DNA of 64,000 nt from assembly GCF_040214835.1 (NCBI RefSeq), contig NZ_CP157874.1, positions 2,608,001 through 2,672,000 on the forward strand, in the 5' to 3' direction. A program made the position numbers and the translations under genes. This DNA is from Pseudomonas asiatica (lineage in GTDB: Bacteria; Pseudomonadota; Gammaproteobacteria; Pseudomonadales; Pseudomonadaceae). Positions 8,103 through 15,910 of the stretch are shown one piece after another. Below the pieces are notes generated by a model. It worked only from the letters and a program-made list of their open reading frames with translations. It was not told the origin of the DNA and did not search any database. Position 1 is the stretch's first letter, and each line of letters begins with the position of its first letter.

Positions 8103-10058
8103 CTAGCTTTTTTCATCCTTGAGGCGTCGCCACAGGGTCGTGCGGCTGATGCCAAGTCGCTTGGCGGCTTCATCCATGTCACCTGCGCAATGAGCCAGCA
8201 CTTCCCGAACTCGCCTTACTTCTTCGGCGCGACTGTGGCTGCGCAGGTCCTGGCTTGTCATGCCTTGCAATGTTGCATGCGGGGCCGGCTCGAAGAGTTC
8301 GTCGAACAAGGCCTGTAACAGCCGAGGGTTGTCCTGGCCTTGCAGTGCACTTGCTGAAAGCGCGGCACGCTCGACGATGTTTTCCAGCTCTCGGATGTTT
8401 CCTGGCCAACTGTGCCGCTCCAGTTGAGGCATGAGCCTCTCGAGCAGGCTGCTGGACGATTCATTGGCCGAGCTGTGTCCCGTCAGTTTGTCCAGAATCG
8501 ACCTGGCAAGCATTGGAATGTCGCGGGAGCGTTCGCGCAGGGGTGGCATGGTCAAGCGCAGGATGTTGAGGCGATAGTAGAGGTCTTCGCGGAAACAACC
8601 TTCGGTGATGCGTTGGCGAAGGTCCCGGTGCGTGGCAGCGATTACCCGGATGTCTACCGGTGTCGGCTCTGCCGCCCCCAGGCGTAACACCTCACGTTCT
8701 TGAAGCACGCGTAGTAGGCGCGTTTGCAAAGTGACCGGCATATCACCGATTTCATCGAGGAACAGGGTCCCGGTGTGGGCGTTTTCTATCAAGCCAGCCT
8801 TGCCACCCTTGCGCGAACCCGTGAAGGCACCTTCCTCGTAGCCGAACAGCTCACTTTCGAGCAATGTTTCAGGGAAGGCTGCGCAGTTGATTGCAACGAA
8901 AGGGCCTGCCTGGCGTTGGCTGGCGTTATGTATGCTTTGTGCCAGGAGCTCCTTGCCCGTCCCGCTCTCTCCATGAATCAACACCGTGGCGTCGGCCCCC
9001 GCGTAGTGGCGGGCAAGCCCCAGCATGGCCTGGAACCCGGCTGTGTCTCCAAGCATTTGTTCAAAGTGATAGCGAGCCGTGAACTGCTTGGGCTTCACCT
9101 GACTGCGGATACGCCGGTCCGCGCGTTGGATTGCATTGGCTTCCTGACAGGTGATGACGACCCCGTCGGGCTTGTCGTTTTCGATGATGGGCGTGATGTT
9201 CGCCGCCAGTGTCCGGCCCGCTGCTTTCAGAATCCGGTTTTCCTCGCTTTCACCACTGCAAAGTACCGTCGTTATATCCAGGCCTGGGATGACCTCGGCG
9301 AGCGGGCGTTCGCGTGCCCACTCGCTGGAAATACCGAGAAGTGCGGCCATGCGTGGGTTCAGGGACTGAACGAGCCCTTCAGCGTCCACCGCGATTACGC
9401 CATCGGACAAGTTGCGCAGTATCGAATTGAGGCGCTGTTGTTGAACCAGGCTCTGCTGGCGACTGCGGCAGATGGCCAATGCATCTTCCATGGCGCGCCG
9501 CACGGTGTCGGTGTTCAGCGCCAGTACGCCTTGTGCGCCGACCGACTCGGCAAGTTCAACGGCTGTAGATGACCCTACCACCACTCGGTAACCGTCATCG
9601 ACCAGGCGGTGTACCTGCTGGCGGGCCTCTTCATAGCTGGTGTAGGTAGCCTGGCGGATATCGACGGTAAAAAGCGACGACATCGCCTCAAGCTCTGGAT
9701 GAGCGTGCTGGAAACTGAGAATACCGACCTGGGTGGCTCGGGCACGGGCGAGGTCCAAGGCACGGATCAGGTCGTACTCGCCCATGCGAATCGACAGGAT
9801 GGCCGTCGCGATGTGCTGCCTCAGGTACTCGGAGGTTGCGCCCGAGCAGATGATGACGTCCACATCCCCTCTGGCCTCCAGCTCAAGGCCTGTGTTGCGC
9901 AGTTCGCCGACCGTGGTTTCGACAATTTCGACGCGCGCACGGCCGGTATAGTCGGGAATCACCTGTTCGACTATTCGCGCCATGCGGCTGAGCCCCTCAG
10001 GCAGACGAAGGTGGGTAATCAGGGCAACCACTTTGGGAAGGTACTCTCGACCACGCAT
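8103..10058 (-). CDS. Sigma-54-dependent activator with PrpR-type N-terminal domain (LvaR-like)
   Basis: 651 residues. Residues 1-200 resemble the PrpR N-terminal sensor domain ('VDVIICSGATSEYLRQH', 'VGILSFQHAHPELE'). Residues 205-310 are a PAS-like domain ('ILRNLSDGVIAVDAEG'). The AAA+ domain follows with Walker A GESGTGKE (363-370), the sigma-54 contact loop GAFTGS (410-415) and Walker B LFLDEIGD (432-439). The C-terminus is a Fis-type helix-turn-helix ('AAKRLGISRTTLWRRLKDE'). The contact loop reads GAFTGS where GAFTGA is usual. The gene lies between two catabolic arms, each with a -24/-12 promoter, so it probably activates both on sensing an acid or its CoA ester. It corresponds in position and type to LvaR of P. 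putida. Confidence 0.92.
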   Translation of the reverse strand: MRGREYLPKVVALITHLRLPEGLSRMARIVEQVIPDYTGRARVEIVETTVGELRNTGLELEARGDVDVIICSGATSEYLRQHIATAILSIRMGEYDLIRALDLARARATQVGILSFQHAHPELEAMSSLFTVDIRQATYTSYEEARQQVHRLVDDGYRVVVGSSTAVELAESVGAQGVLALNTDTVRRAMEDALAICRSRQQSLVQQQRLNSILRNLSDGVIAVDAEGLVQSLNPRMAALLGISSEWARERPLAEVIPGLDITTVLCSGESEENRILKAAGRTLAANITPIIENDKPDGVVITCQEANAIQRADRRIRSQVKPKQFTARYHFEQMLGDTAGFQAMLGLARHYAGADATVLIHGESGTGKELLAQSIHNASQRQAGPFVAINCAAFPETLLESELFGYEEGAFTGSRKGGKAGLIENAHTGTLFLDEIGDMPVTLQTRLLRVLQEREVLRLGAAEPTPVDIRVIAATHRDLRQRITEGCFREDLYYRLNILRLTMPPLRERSRDIPMLARSILDKLTGHSSANESSSSLLERLMPQLERHSWPGNIRELENIVERAALSASALQGQDNPRLLQALFDELFEPAPHATLQGMTSQDLRSHSRAEEVRRVREVLAHCAGDMDEAAKRLGISRTTLWRRLKDEKS

Positions 10059-10087
10059 GATTGATCACTCGACAATTTTTTCCATGT

Positions 10088-10103
10088 TGAAACAGAAATT
10101 TCA
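10088..10103. promoter_or_regulatory. Palindrome TGAAA-N6-TTTCA upstream of the right arm (putative activator site)
   Basis: A perfect 5-bp inverted repeat with a 6-bp spacer, of the same form as the box at 8048-8063. It is 98 bp upstream of the -24 element at 10202 and 30 bp upstream of the activator's own start codon, so it could serve both activation of the right arm and autoregulation. Confidence 0.6.
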
Positions 10104-10157
10104 TGTCTGCAACGAGGGCCATTCTTCAACGATTGCTGATTGAATCAATAATCTCAA

Positions 10158-10170
10158 TAACTAATTGATT
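10158..10170 (-). promoter_or_regulatory. IHF-type binding site
   Basis: On the minus strand the sequence AATCAATTAGTTA matches the IHF consensus WATCAANNNNTTR at every defined position. It lies in an AT-rich stretch between the putative activator box (10088-10103) and the -24/-12 promoter (10201-10216), where DNA bending by IHF normally brings a sigma-54 activator to the polymerase. Confidence 0.65.
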
Positions 10171-10200
10171 TAAAATAAGAATTTAAAAAATATCGTCATC

Positions 10201-10216
10201 TGGCCCAGCTCTTGCT
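10201..10216 (+). promoter_or_regulatory. Sigma-54 (-24/-12) promoter of the right arm
   Basis: TGGCCCAGCTCTTGCT: GG and GC separated by exactly 10 bases, with TTGCT at -12. It lies 39 bp upstream of the kinase ATG at 10255, so the leader would be about 27 nt. Confidence 0.82.
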
Positions 10217-10254
10217 CAGTCGCTTTGAGTCATTAGAGCGAGTTCGATATTGCG

Positions 10255-11313
10255 ATGAACAGTATTTCCAACCCAGGCCCCGCAGATGCTCGGGTCAGCA
10301 TCCCAGATGCGTACCCGGCACTTGCACGATATTTGCAGCAACAACTCGGCGCCGATCTGGTGAACATAGATCAGGGCCAGCGCCTTTCAGGTGGCGCCAT
10401 TCAGGAAAATTGGCTACTGAATGGCACAGTCCAGTTTGGGACAAAGACATTCGTCGACAGCTGGGTGCTGCGAACCGATGCCGCTTCGTCCGTGGCCGTC
10501 AGCATGAGCCGCGCAGAAGAGTTTGCGGTGTTGGCCGCCGTTCACACTGCTGGAGTCCGCGTACCAGAGCCGCTTTGGTTATGCGAAGACGCCTCGGTCA
10601 TAGGCCGCCCGTTCTTCATCATGCGTAAGTTGAACGGCATTACCAACGGCCATCGGCTGACATCAGATCCAGGCCTTGATCCGAAGCGCGACGAACTGTG
10701 CAGATCGCTTGGTCTGAATCTCGCCCAACTGCATCAGATCCGTCCGCACCACCCAATGCTGGCGTTTCTGGTACCACCGGCCGCTGACCCCATACAGGCC
10801 AGCATCGACCAGTACCGGCGGTTTCTGGATGCATTGCCCGACAACCATCCGGTCATCGAATGGGGGCTTCGATGGTGTGAACTCAACAAGCCCGCACCGT
10901 TGCCTGCCGGGCTGATCCATCGTGATTACCGCACTGGCAACTTCATGGTCGAGCAAGGCCAGCTCAGTGGCATCCTGGACTGGGAATTCACTGGTTGGGG
11001 AGACCCCCGTGAGGATATTGGCTGGTTCACCGCCCGTTGTTGGCGCTTTGCCCGGCGAGACCGTGAGGCGGGCGGTATAGGGGACATCGACGCCTTCTTG
11101 GCCGGCTACGCGTCTGTATCCGGTTACTGGGTGAGTCATGAAGAGCTGCGGTACTGGCAACTGATGGCTCATCTACGTTGGGCGGTCGTGGCGCTGCAGC
11201 AAGTGCAGCGGCATATCTCCGGCCAGCAGCCCTCTCTTGAATTGGCGCTGACTGGCCATCTGCTGCCCGAACTCGAACATGAAATCCTGGCCCTCAGTGG
11301 AGAGACCGTATGA
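10255..11313 (+). CDS. Phosphotransferase (APH/ACAD10-11 kinase type; LvaA-like)
   Basis: 352 residues of the aminoglycoside-phosphotransferase/choline-kinase fold. The Brenner motif 'LIHRDYRTGNFM' (catalytic Asp) and the metal-binding 'GILDWEFTGWGDPREDIGW' (Asp of the DFG-like site) are intact, as is 'LSGGAIQENW' near residue 45. Kinases of this type next to acyl-CoA dehydrogenases phosphorylate 4-hydroxyacyl-CoA at the 4-OH; in P. putida LvaA, helped by LvaB, does this to 4-hydroxyvaleryl-CoA. It is the first gene behind the right-arm sigma-54 promoter and overlaps the DUF6285 gene by four bases (ATGA). Drug resistance is unlikely given this context. Confidence 0.9.
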   Translation: MNSISNPGPADARVSIPDAYPALARYLQQQLGADLVNIDQGQRLSGGAIQENWLLNGTVQFGTKTFVDSWVLRTDAASSVAVSMSRAEEFAVLAAVHTAGVRVPEPLWLCEDASVIGRPFFIMRKLNGITNGHRLTSDPGLDPKRDELCRSLGLNLAQLHQIRPHHPMLAFLVPPAADPIQASIDQYRRFLDALPDNHPVIEWGLRWCELNKPAPLPAGLIHRDYRTGNFMVEQGQLSGILDWEFTGWGDPREDIGWFTARCWRFARRDREAGGIGDIDAFLAGYASVSGYWVSHEELRYWQLMAHLRWAVVALQQVQRHISGQQPSLELALTGHLLPELEHEILALSGETV

Positions 11314-11693
11314 ACGCTAGCAACGTCAGCGCGATTGACCTGTTGAACACGGCCAGACATGTCCTGATCGACGACCTTTTGCCCTTGCTGGGTGAGGCGA
11401 ACCACTACGAATGCAGAATGATTGCCCGGGCCATGTCAATCGCTGCCCGAGAGATCGAGTTGCGCGCAGAAGTCAGTGCACTTGAATCGAATGTTTTGGG
11501 CGAAGTCATGGGGCGCCATGGGCTGTTGAAGCTGACGCCGGCCCATGCGCGCCATTTGCTGGCCGGTTTCATCAGAAAAGGCGTTTTCGATAATGCCGAC
11601 TCTGCTCAGTCCAGCATGCTTGAAGCCCTGAGACAAATTACCCATGCACGACTGGCCATCAGTAATCCGAAGGTTGCGTGCCATGGCAAATAG
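11310..11693 (+). CDS. DUF6285-type small protein (LvaB-like)
   Basis: 127 residues, mostly helical, no signal or membrane segment. It contains 'NHYECRMIARAMSIAAREIE' and 'HARHLLAGFIRKGVFD', a pattern of the DUF6285 family that accompanies APH-type kinases in acyl-CoA pathways. In the lva system the corresponding small protein LvaB is needed by kinase LvaA. The ATGA overlap with the kinase gene implies coupled translation and a 1:1 complex. The DUF number is from memory of the family; the pairing with the kinase is the stronger evidence. Confidence 0.75.
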   Translation: MNASNVSAIDLLNTARHVLIDDLLPLLGEANHYECRMIARAMSIAAREIELRAEVSALESNVLGEVMGRHGLLKLTPAHARHLLAGFIRKGVFDNADSAQSSMLEALRQITHARLAISNPKVACHGK

Positions 11694-12396
11694 CATCGGG
11701 ATCAAACGACGACGCTGTTATCTGGTTCGTCATGGCCATGTCGATTATTTCGACGCACAAGGCCGTCCTTTGGACCCGCGCTCGGTGAGTCTCTCCGACC
11801 AAGGTGCTTTGCAGGCGAGAGCGCTTGGCGTGGTGATGCACGCAACTGCGTTGGATCGCGTACTGGTTTCCGATTATCCGCGGGCGCAGCAAACACTCGA
11901 CCTCGTGCTGATGGGGCGAGCGCTGAAGGTTGAATCCACGCCTGCGTTACGCGAAATCAGAGCCGGCCGTTTGCGTGAGATACCTGAGCCATCCATGCAA
12001 GAGGCCATCGTGGGCGCCTATCGCAATGCCGCCGAGCCTGATGCCACGTTCCTGGGCGGCGAACGCTGGAGCGATTTCAGCCAACGCGTGCTGGACAAGT
12101 TTCACGCAGTGCTGAACGAGGATGGCTGGGAGTCGCTGCTGATCGTTGCCCATGACGCCGTCAACCGCATCGTCCTGGCATGGGCCGCTGGTACAGGCCT
12201 GCCAGGGATTGCGGCCTTCGAACAGGACACCGCGTGTCTCAATGTCATCGACATCGACGGGGAGGGCGATGGCTCATTCGCCGCGATCATCCGCGCGCTC
12301 AATGTCACGCCCTACGACCCAGGCAAGGCAGGTATTCGCGACACCGTCCTAGAGAACCTTTACCGCCACATTCGCCCGGGCAAGCCATTGGCCTGA
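11683..12396 (+). CDS. Histidine phosphatase (phosphoglycerate mutase-like)
   Basis: 237 residues. The phosphate-binding 'YLVRHGHVDY' carries the RHG motif with the nucleophilic histidine; 'VSDYPRAQQT' supplies the second arginine region, 'LREIRAGRLREI' the acid region, and 'LLIVAHDAVNR' the second catalytic histidine. The ATG at 11683 has GAAGG 9 nt before it and overlaps the DUF6285 gene by 11 bases; the in-frame start at 11644 is less likely. The known lvaABCD order has no phosphatase between B and C. Here it could remove phosphate from a 4-phospho-acyl-CoA or rescue stalled intermediates (inference). Confidence 0.88.
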   Translation: MANSIGIKRRRCYLVRHGHVDYFDAQGRPLDPRSVSLSDQGALQARALGVVMHATALDRVLVSDYPRAQQTLDLVLMGRALKVESTPALREIRAGRLREIPEPSMQEAIVGAYRNAAEPDATFLGGERWSDFSQRVLDKFHAVLNEDGWESLLIVAHDAVNRIVLAWAAGTGLPGIAAFEQDTACLNVIDIDGEGDGSFAAIIRALNVTPYDPGKAGIRDTVLENLYRHIRPGKPLA

Positions 12397-12421
12397 CTCA
12401 GGACTATCCGAGGAAACAACA

Positions 12422-13597
12422 ATGAACTTCGCATTTCCCGATGATCTGGTTGCGCTGCAGTCGCGTGTCCGAGAATTCATCCTCAACGACATCATTCCCA
12501 TGGAAGCTGACCCTCGACAAAGCCCCCATGGCCCGTCGGAAGAACTTCGCCACGCGCTCGTCGAAAAGGCGCGTGCCAAGGGCCTGCTGACCCTGCACGC
12601 TTCCCGCGAGATGGGCGGGCAGGGCCTGAGTCACGTTGAAAAGGCTGTAATCTTCGAGGAGGCCGCCTACTCACCCTTGGGCCCCACGGCGATGAATATT
12701 CATGCGCCCGACGAAGGTAACATCCACCTGATGGAAGTTGTCGCCACCGAAGCGCAGAAAGACCGCTGGTTGAGGCCCCTCGTACAAGGTCACATTCGCT
12801 CCTGCTTCGCCATGACCGAGCCTGCGCCTGGGGCAGGTTCTGACCCTTCCATGCTTGCCACCACGGCCGTCCGAGACGGTGATGATTACATCATCAATGG
12901 CCAGAAGTGGCTCATTACCGGCGCTGAGGGGGCAGGCTTCGCCATCATCATGGCCCGGACCGAAGACGGTAACGCCACGATGTTCCTCACCGATACGAAC
13001 CAGCCAGGTTTCATTCTCGAGCGAATGATGGACTCCCTGGACAGCTGTTTCACCGGTGGCCATGCGGTGCTGCGTTTTGAAAATCTTCGCGTGCCCGCTA
13101 CCCACGTTCTAGGTGAAGTCGGCAAGGGCTTCCGGTATGCCCAGGTGCGACTGGCGCCGGCACGCCTGACCCACTGCATGCGTTGGCTGGGCCAAGCACG
13201 TCGTGCTCACGATGTGGCCTGCGCCTACGCCAAGCGGCGCGAGTCCTTTGGCAAGCGGCTGGGCGATCACCAGGGGGTGGGCTTTATGCTCGCCGACAAC
13301 GAAATGGACCTGCTCACCACACGCTTGACCATCTGGAACTGCGCCTGGGTGCTGGACCAGGGCTCACGTGGCAATTTCGAGTCGAGCATTGCCAAAGTGG
13401 TGAGCTCGGAGGGCATTTGGCGAGTGATTGACCGCAGCGTGCAGGTTTTGGGCGGGCAAGGGGTTACCAGCGAGGCGATCGTCGATCGGATTTTCCTAGA
13501 CGCCCGCGGTTTCCGCATCTATGACGGCCCTAACGAAGTCCATCGGATGAGCCTTGCACGAAAAATCCTGGACCGTGTCGTCGGAGGTGAACAGTGA
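12422..13597 (+). CDS. Acyl-CoA dehydrogenase-fold enzyme, ACAD10/11 type (LvaC-like)
   Basis: 391 residues with complete ACAD architecture: 'CFAMTEPAPGAGSDPSML' and 'INGQKWLITGAEGAGFAII' in the flavin region, 'RRESFGKRLGDHQ' and 'SVQVLGGQGVTSE' for FAD and CoA contacts. The last motif reads 'YDGPNEVHRMSLA', as in ACAD10/11 relatives, where ordinary acyl-CoA dehydrogenases have YEG(T). In the lva pathway LvaC turns 4-phosphovaleryl-CoA into an enoyl/3-hydroxyacyl-CoA. The gene follows the phosphatase by 25 bp and overlaps the SDR gene by GTGA. Confidence 0.9.
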   Translation: MNFAFPDDLVALQSRVREFILNDIIPMEADPRQSPHGPSEELRHALVEKARAKGLLTLHASREMGGQGLSHVEKAVIFEEAAYSPLGPTAMNIHAPDEGNIHLMEVVATEAQKDRWLRPLVQGHIRSCFAMTEPAPGAGSDPSMLATTAVRDGDDYIINGQKWLITGAEGAGFAIIMARTEDGNATMFLTDTNQPGFILERMMDSLDSCFTGGHAVLRFENLRVPATHVLGEVGKGFRYAQVRLAPARLTHCMRWLGQARRAHDVACAYAKRRESFGKRLGDHQGVGFMLADNEMDLLTTRLTIWNCAWVLDQGSRGNFESSIAKVVSSEGIWRVIDRSVQVLGGQGVTSEAIVDRIFLDARGFRIYDGPNEVHRMSLARKILDRVVGGEQ

Positions 13598-14373
13598 GCG
13601 CTCTCGTCTCCAAGCTCTTTGATCTGACCGGTAAACGTGTGCTGGTGACCGGGGCGTCGAGTGGACTGGGTTTGCACTTTGCCAAGACCTTGGCTTCGGC
13701 AGGTGCTCGTGTTGCGGTTGCGGCTCGGCGTGTCGATCGCCTTCATGACCTGGTAAGCGGCTTGTGTTTCGAGGGGCACGACGCAAGAGCCTACGCACTG
13801 GATGTGACTTCGCGCCAATCGGTGATCGAGTGCATCGACGCCATCGAAGCGGATTTTGGTGGGCTGGATATCGTGGTCAACAATGCCGGCGTAAGCGATA
13901 CCAAAAGGGTGCTCGATTATGACGATCAGGATTGGCAAGCGATTGTGGATACCAACCTCAAAGGCGCGTGGATCGTGGCGCAGGAGTCGGCCAAACGGAT
14001 GGTCAAGGCCGGGCAGGGGGGGAGTGTGATCAATATCACCTCGATCCTCGCAAGCCGCACCGGAGGAGGTGTAGGGCCTTATTGTGCGGCCAAGGCAGGG
14101 CTTAGCCATTTAACCCGATCACTCGCGTTGGAGCTGGCACGTCACGGAATACGGGTGAACGCGCTTGCGCCTGGGTACATCGCTACGGAAATCAACGACG
14201 CGTTTCTTTCCAGTGAAGCCGGTGAACGCTTGCGTGCGCGTATACCCAGTCGTCGTTTTTGCACGAGCAGCGACCTTGATGGTGCCCTGTTGCTCCTGGC
14301 CTCTGAAGCTGGGCGAGGCATGACGGGCGCAGAGATCATTGTCGATGGCGGTCACGCCTGTGCGGGTCTTTAA
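13594..14373 (+). CDS. Short-chain dehydrogenase/reductase (LvaD-like)
   Basis: 259 residues, classical SDR. The cofactor loop 'VTGASSGLG' (about residues 16-24), 'NNAG' (about 95), the catalytic serine in 'INITSILASRTGG' and the 'YCAAK' tetrad Tyr/Lys are all present. A strong GGAGGTGA site precedes the GTG start, which overlaps the stop of the LvaC-like gene. LvaD reduces levulinyl-CoA to 4-hydroxyvaleryl-CoA in P. putida; the same interconversion of 4-oxo- and 4-hydroxyacyl-CoA is likely here. Confidence 0.88.
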   Translation: MSALVSKLFDLTGKRVLVTGASSGLGLHFAKTLASAGARVAVAARRVDRLHDLVSGLCFEGHDARAYALDVTSRQSVIECIDAIEADFGGLDIVVNNAGVSDTKRVLDYDDQDWQAIVDTNLKGAWIVAQESAKRMVKAGQGGSVINITSILASRTGGGVGPYCAAKAGLSHLTRSLALELARHGIRVNALAPGYIATEINDAFLSSEAGERLRARIPSRRFCTSSDLDGALLLLASEAGRGMTGAEIIVDGGHACAGL

Positions 14374-14387
14374 AAGAGGTTGCTACG

Positions 14388-14699
14388 ATGATTACGGCAG
14401 TAGTGCGCATTCGCCTTCCTGAAGGGCTTGAGCTGGCGGCAGCCAAGGACATTTTCAAAAGCACAGCAGTGCAATACCAAGCTGTGCCCGGGCTTGTCAG
14501 AAAATACTATTTATTGTCTGAAGATGGCCGCTCTGTAGGCGGCGTCTATTTGTGGGAGTCGCGAGAACAGGCGCTGGCGCAATACACAGATGAGTGGAAA
14601 GCTTTTGTAGAGGGCAAATACGGAACACCGCCGAGCGTTGAGTTGTTCGAAACCCCGGTGGTCGTAGACAATCTATTGAACAGGGTGGTGGTTTCGTAG
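14388..14699 (+). CDS. Small monooxygenase-like (YdhR/ABM-type) protein
   Basis: 103 residues with the ferredoxin-like alpha/beta-barrel pattern of YdhR-type proteins: 'VVRIRLPEGLELAAAKDIFK', 'YQAVPGLVRKYYLLSEDGRSVGG' in sequence, then 'YLWESREQALAQYT'. It starts 14 bp after the LvaD-like gene and ends the right arm. Its role is unknown; it might handle a reactive side product. A similar-fold ABM protein is encoded at 1975-2268. Confidence 0.7.
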   Translation: MITAVVRIRLPEGLELAAAKDIFKSTAVQYQAVPGLVRKYYLLSEDGRSVGGVYLWESREQALAQYTDEWKAFVEGKYGTPPSVELFETPVVVDNLLNRVVVS

Positions 14700-14717
14700 A
14701 GGCTCAGCTAAAAAGAG

Positions 14718-14744
14718 ATGACGCTGCCTTGAAGGCAGCGTCAT
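14718..14744 (-). terminator. Intrinsic terminator between convergent genes
   Basis: A perfect inverted repeat ATGACGCTGCCTT / AAGGCAGCGTCAT around a single G; in practice an 11-bp stem with a small loop. On the minus strand it is followed by CTCTTTTT, so it terminates the quinone oxidoreductase gene and may also stop the right arm from the other side. Confidence 0.75.
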
Positions 14745-14751
14745 GCTTGAA

Positions 14752-15777
14752 TCAGTTTTCCGTTGACACGCTCAAGACAACCTTGCCGATGTGTTGTCCA
14801 GACTCCATCAGGGCATGGGCCTTGTCAGCGTCCGAAAGTGGAAATTCTTTATAAAGCAGCGGCTTTATGGTGTTGTTCTTGAGGTGTGGCCAGACGTGCT
14901 GCTCAAGCTCGGCCAGAATGCTGGCCTTGTCGTCATGGGTTCTTGAGCGCAAGGTCGAACCGATATGAGTCAGGCGTTTGACAAGCATTGGGAAAAGATC
15001 GACGTTGGTTGCGGCGCCTTTGATAACACCAATTTGCACGATTCGACCGTTCATGGCAGCGACCTGGAAATTTCGCGAGACATAGTCGCCGGCAATAATA
15101 TCGACAATGACGTCAACGCCCTTGCCGTTAGTGCCCTGCATGACTTCATCGACGAAGTCCTGTTCGTTGTAATTTATCGCCACATCGGCCCCCAGGTTCT
15201 GGCTTGCAACCTGCTGCTCTTTATTGGCGACGGTCGTGAACACTTTAGAGGCGCCAAAAGCCTTGGCCAGCATGGTCGCGGTAGTGCCGATGCCGGAGGC
15301 ACCTCCGTGGATAAGTACCGAATCGCCTGCTTTGAACTGACCGCGTTGAAAGAGATTGACCCATACCGTCATGAAGGTTTCAGGAACAGCCGCAGCTTCC
15401 TGCATGGAAAGCCCAGCTGGCAAATGTACAACCGTCCGCTCATCCGACACGGCGTACTCGGCATATCCACCGCCTGGAACCAGCGCCATGACCTTGTCGC
15501 CGGCAGAGAAGCGCGTGACTTCATTGCCTACCACCGCGACCACGCCTGAGATCTCCAGGCCAGGAATGTCGGAGGCTCCGGCGGGCGGGTCGTAGAGCCC
15601 TTTGCGCTGAAGAAGGTCTGGTCCGTTTACGCCCGCTGCATGAACTTCGATCAGGACATCACGAAGACCCAGCGTCGGGACCGCTCGCAGGGTCGCTTTC
15701 AAAACCTCCGGGCCACCAGGCCGGGTAATTTCAATAGCCGTCATCTCAGCGGACGGCTTGCTGTTGGTTATGCTCAT
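14752..15777 (-). CDS. NAD(P)H:quinone oxidoreductase, PIG3-like medium-chain reductase
   Basis: 341 residues of the zinc-independent quinone oxidoreductase branch of the MDR superfamily. 'AGVNGPDLLQRKGLYDPPAG' and 'DIPGLEISGVV' lack the catalytic zinc cysteines; 'VLIHGGASGIGTTATMLAKA' is the NADPH-binding motif. It probably reduces quinones or enones by one or two electrons. AGGAATATTCC precedes the ATG at 15777. It is transcribed divergently from a LysR gene at 15911, its probable regulator, and ends at the terminator 14718-14744. Confidence 0.88.
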   Translation of the reverse strand: MSITNSKPSAEMTAIEITRPGGPEVLKATLRAVPTLGLRDVLIEVHAAGVNGPDLLQRKGLYDPPAGASDIPGLEISGVVAVVGNEVTRFSAGDKVMALVPGGGYAEYAVSDERTVVHLPAGLSMQEAAAVPETFMTVWVNLFQRGQFKAGDSVLIHGGASGIGTTATMLAKAFGASKVFTTVANKEQQVASQNLGADVAINYNEQDFVDEVMQGTNGKGVDVIVDIIAGDYVSRNFQVAAMNGRIVQIGVIKGAATNVDLFPMLVKRLTHIGSTLRSRTHDDKASILAELEQHVWPHLKNNTIKPLLYKEFPLSDADKAHALMESGQHIGKVVLSVSTEN

Positions 15778-15910
15778 GGAATATTCCTGAAAAAGAGTGA
15801 AAGCCAGCCAACGCGGCTAGCGTGAACTCAAGGGTACGGAAGAGTTGAACCTGGGGCGCGCGGCGTTTTTGCGACGCTCTGTTGCAGTTGTTCTTCAAGG
15901 AAAAAAGCTT

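Noticed and set aside
10255..11313. Aminoglycoside resistance gene
   Set aside because: The APH fold is here part of an acyl-CoA pathway operon with DUF6285 and ACAD10/11-type partners.
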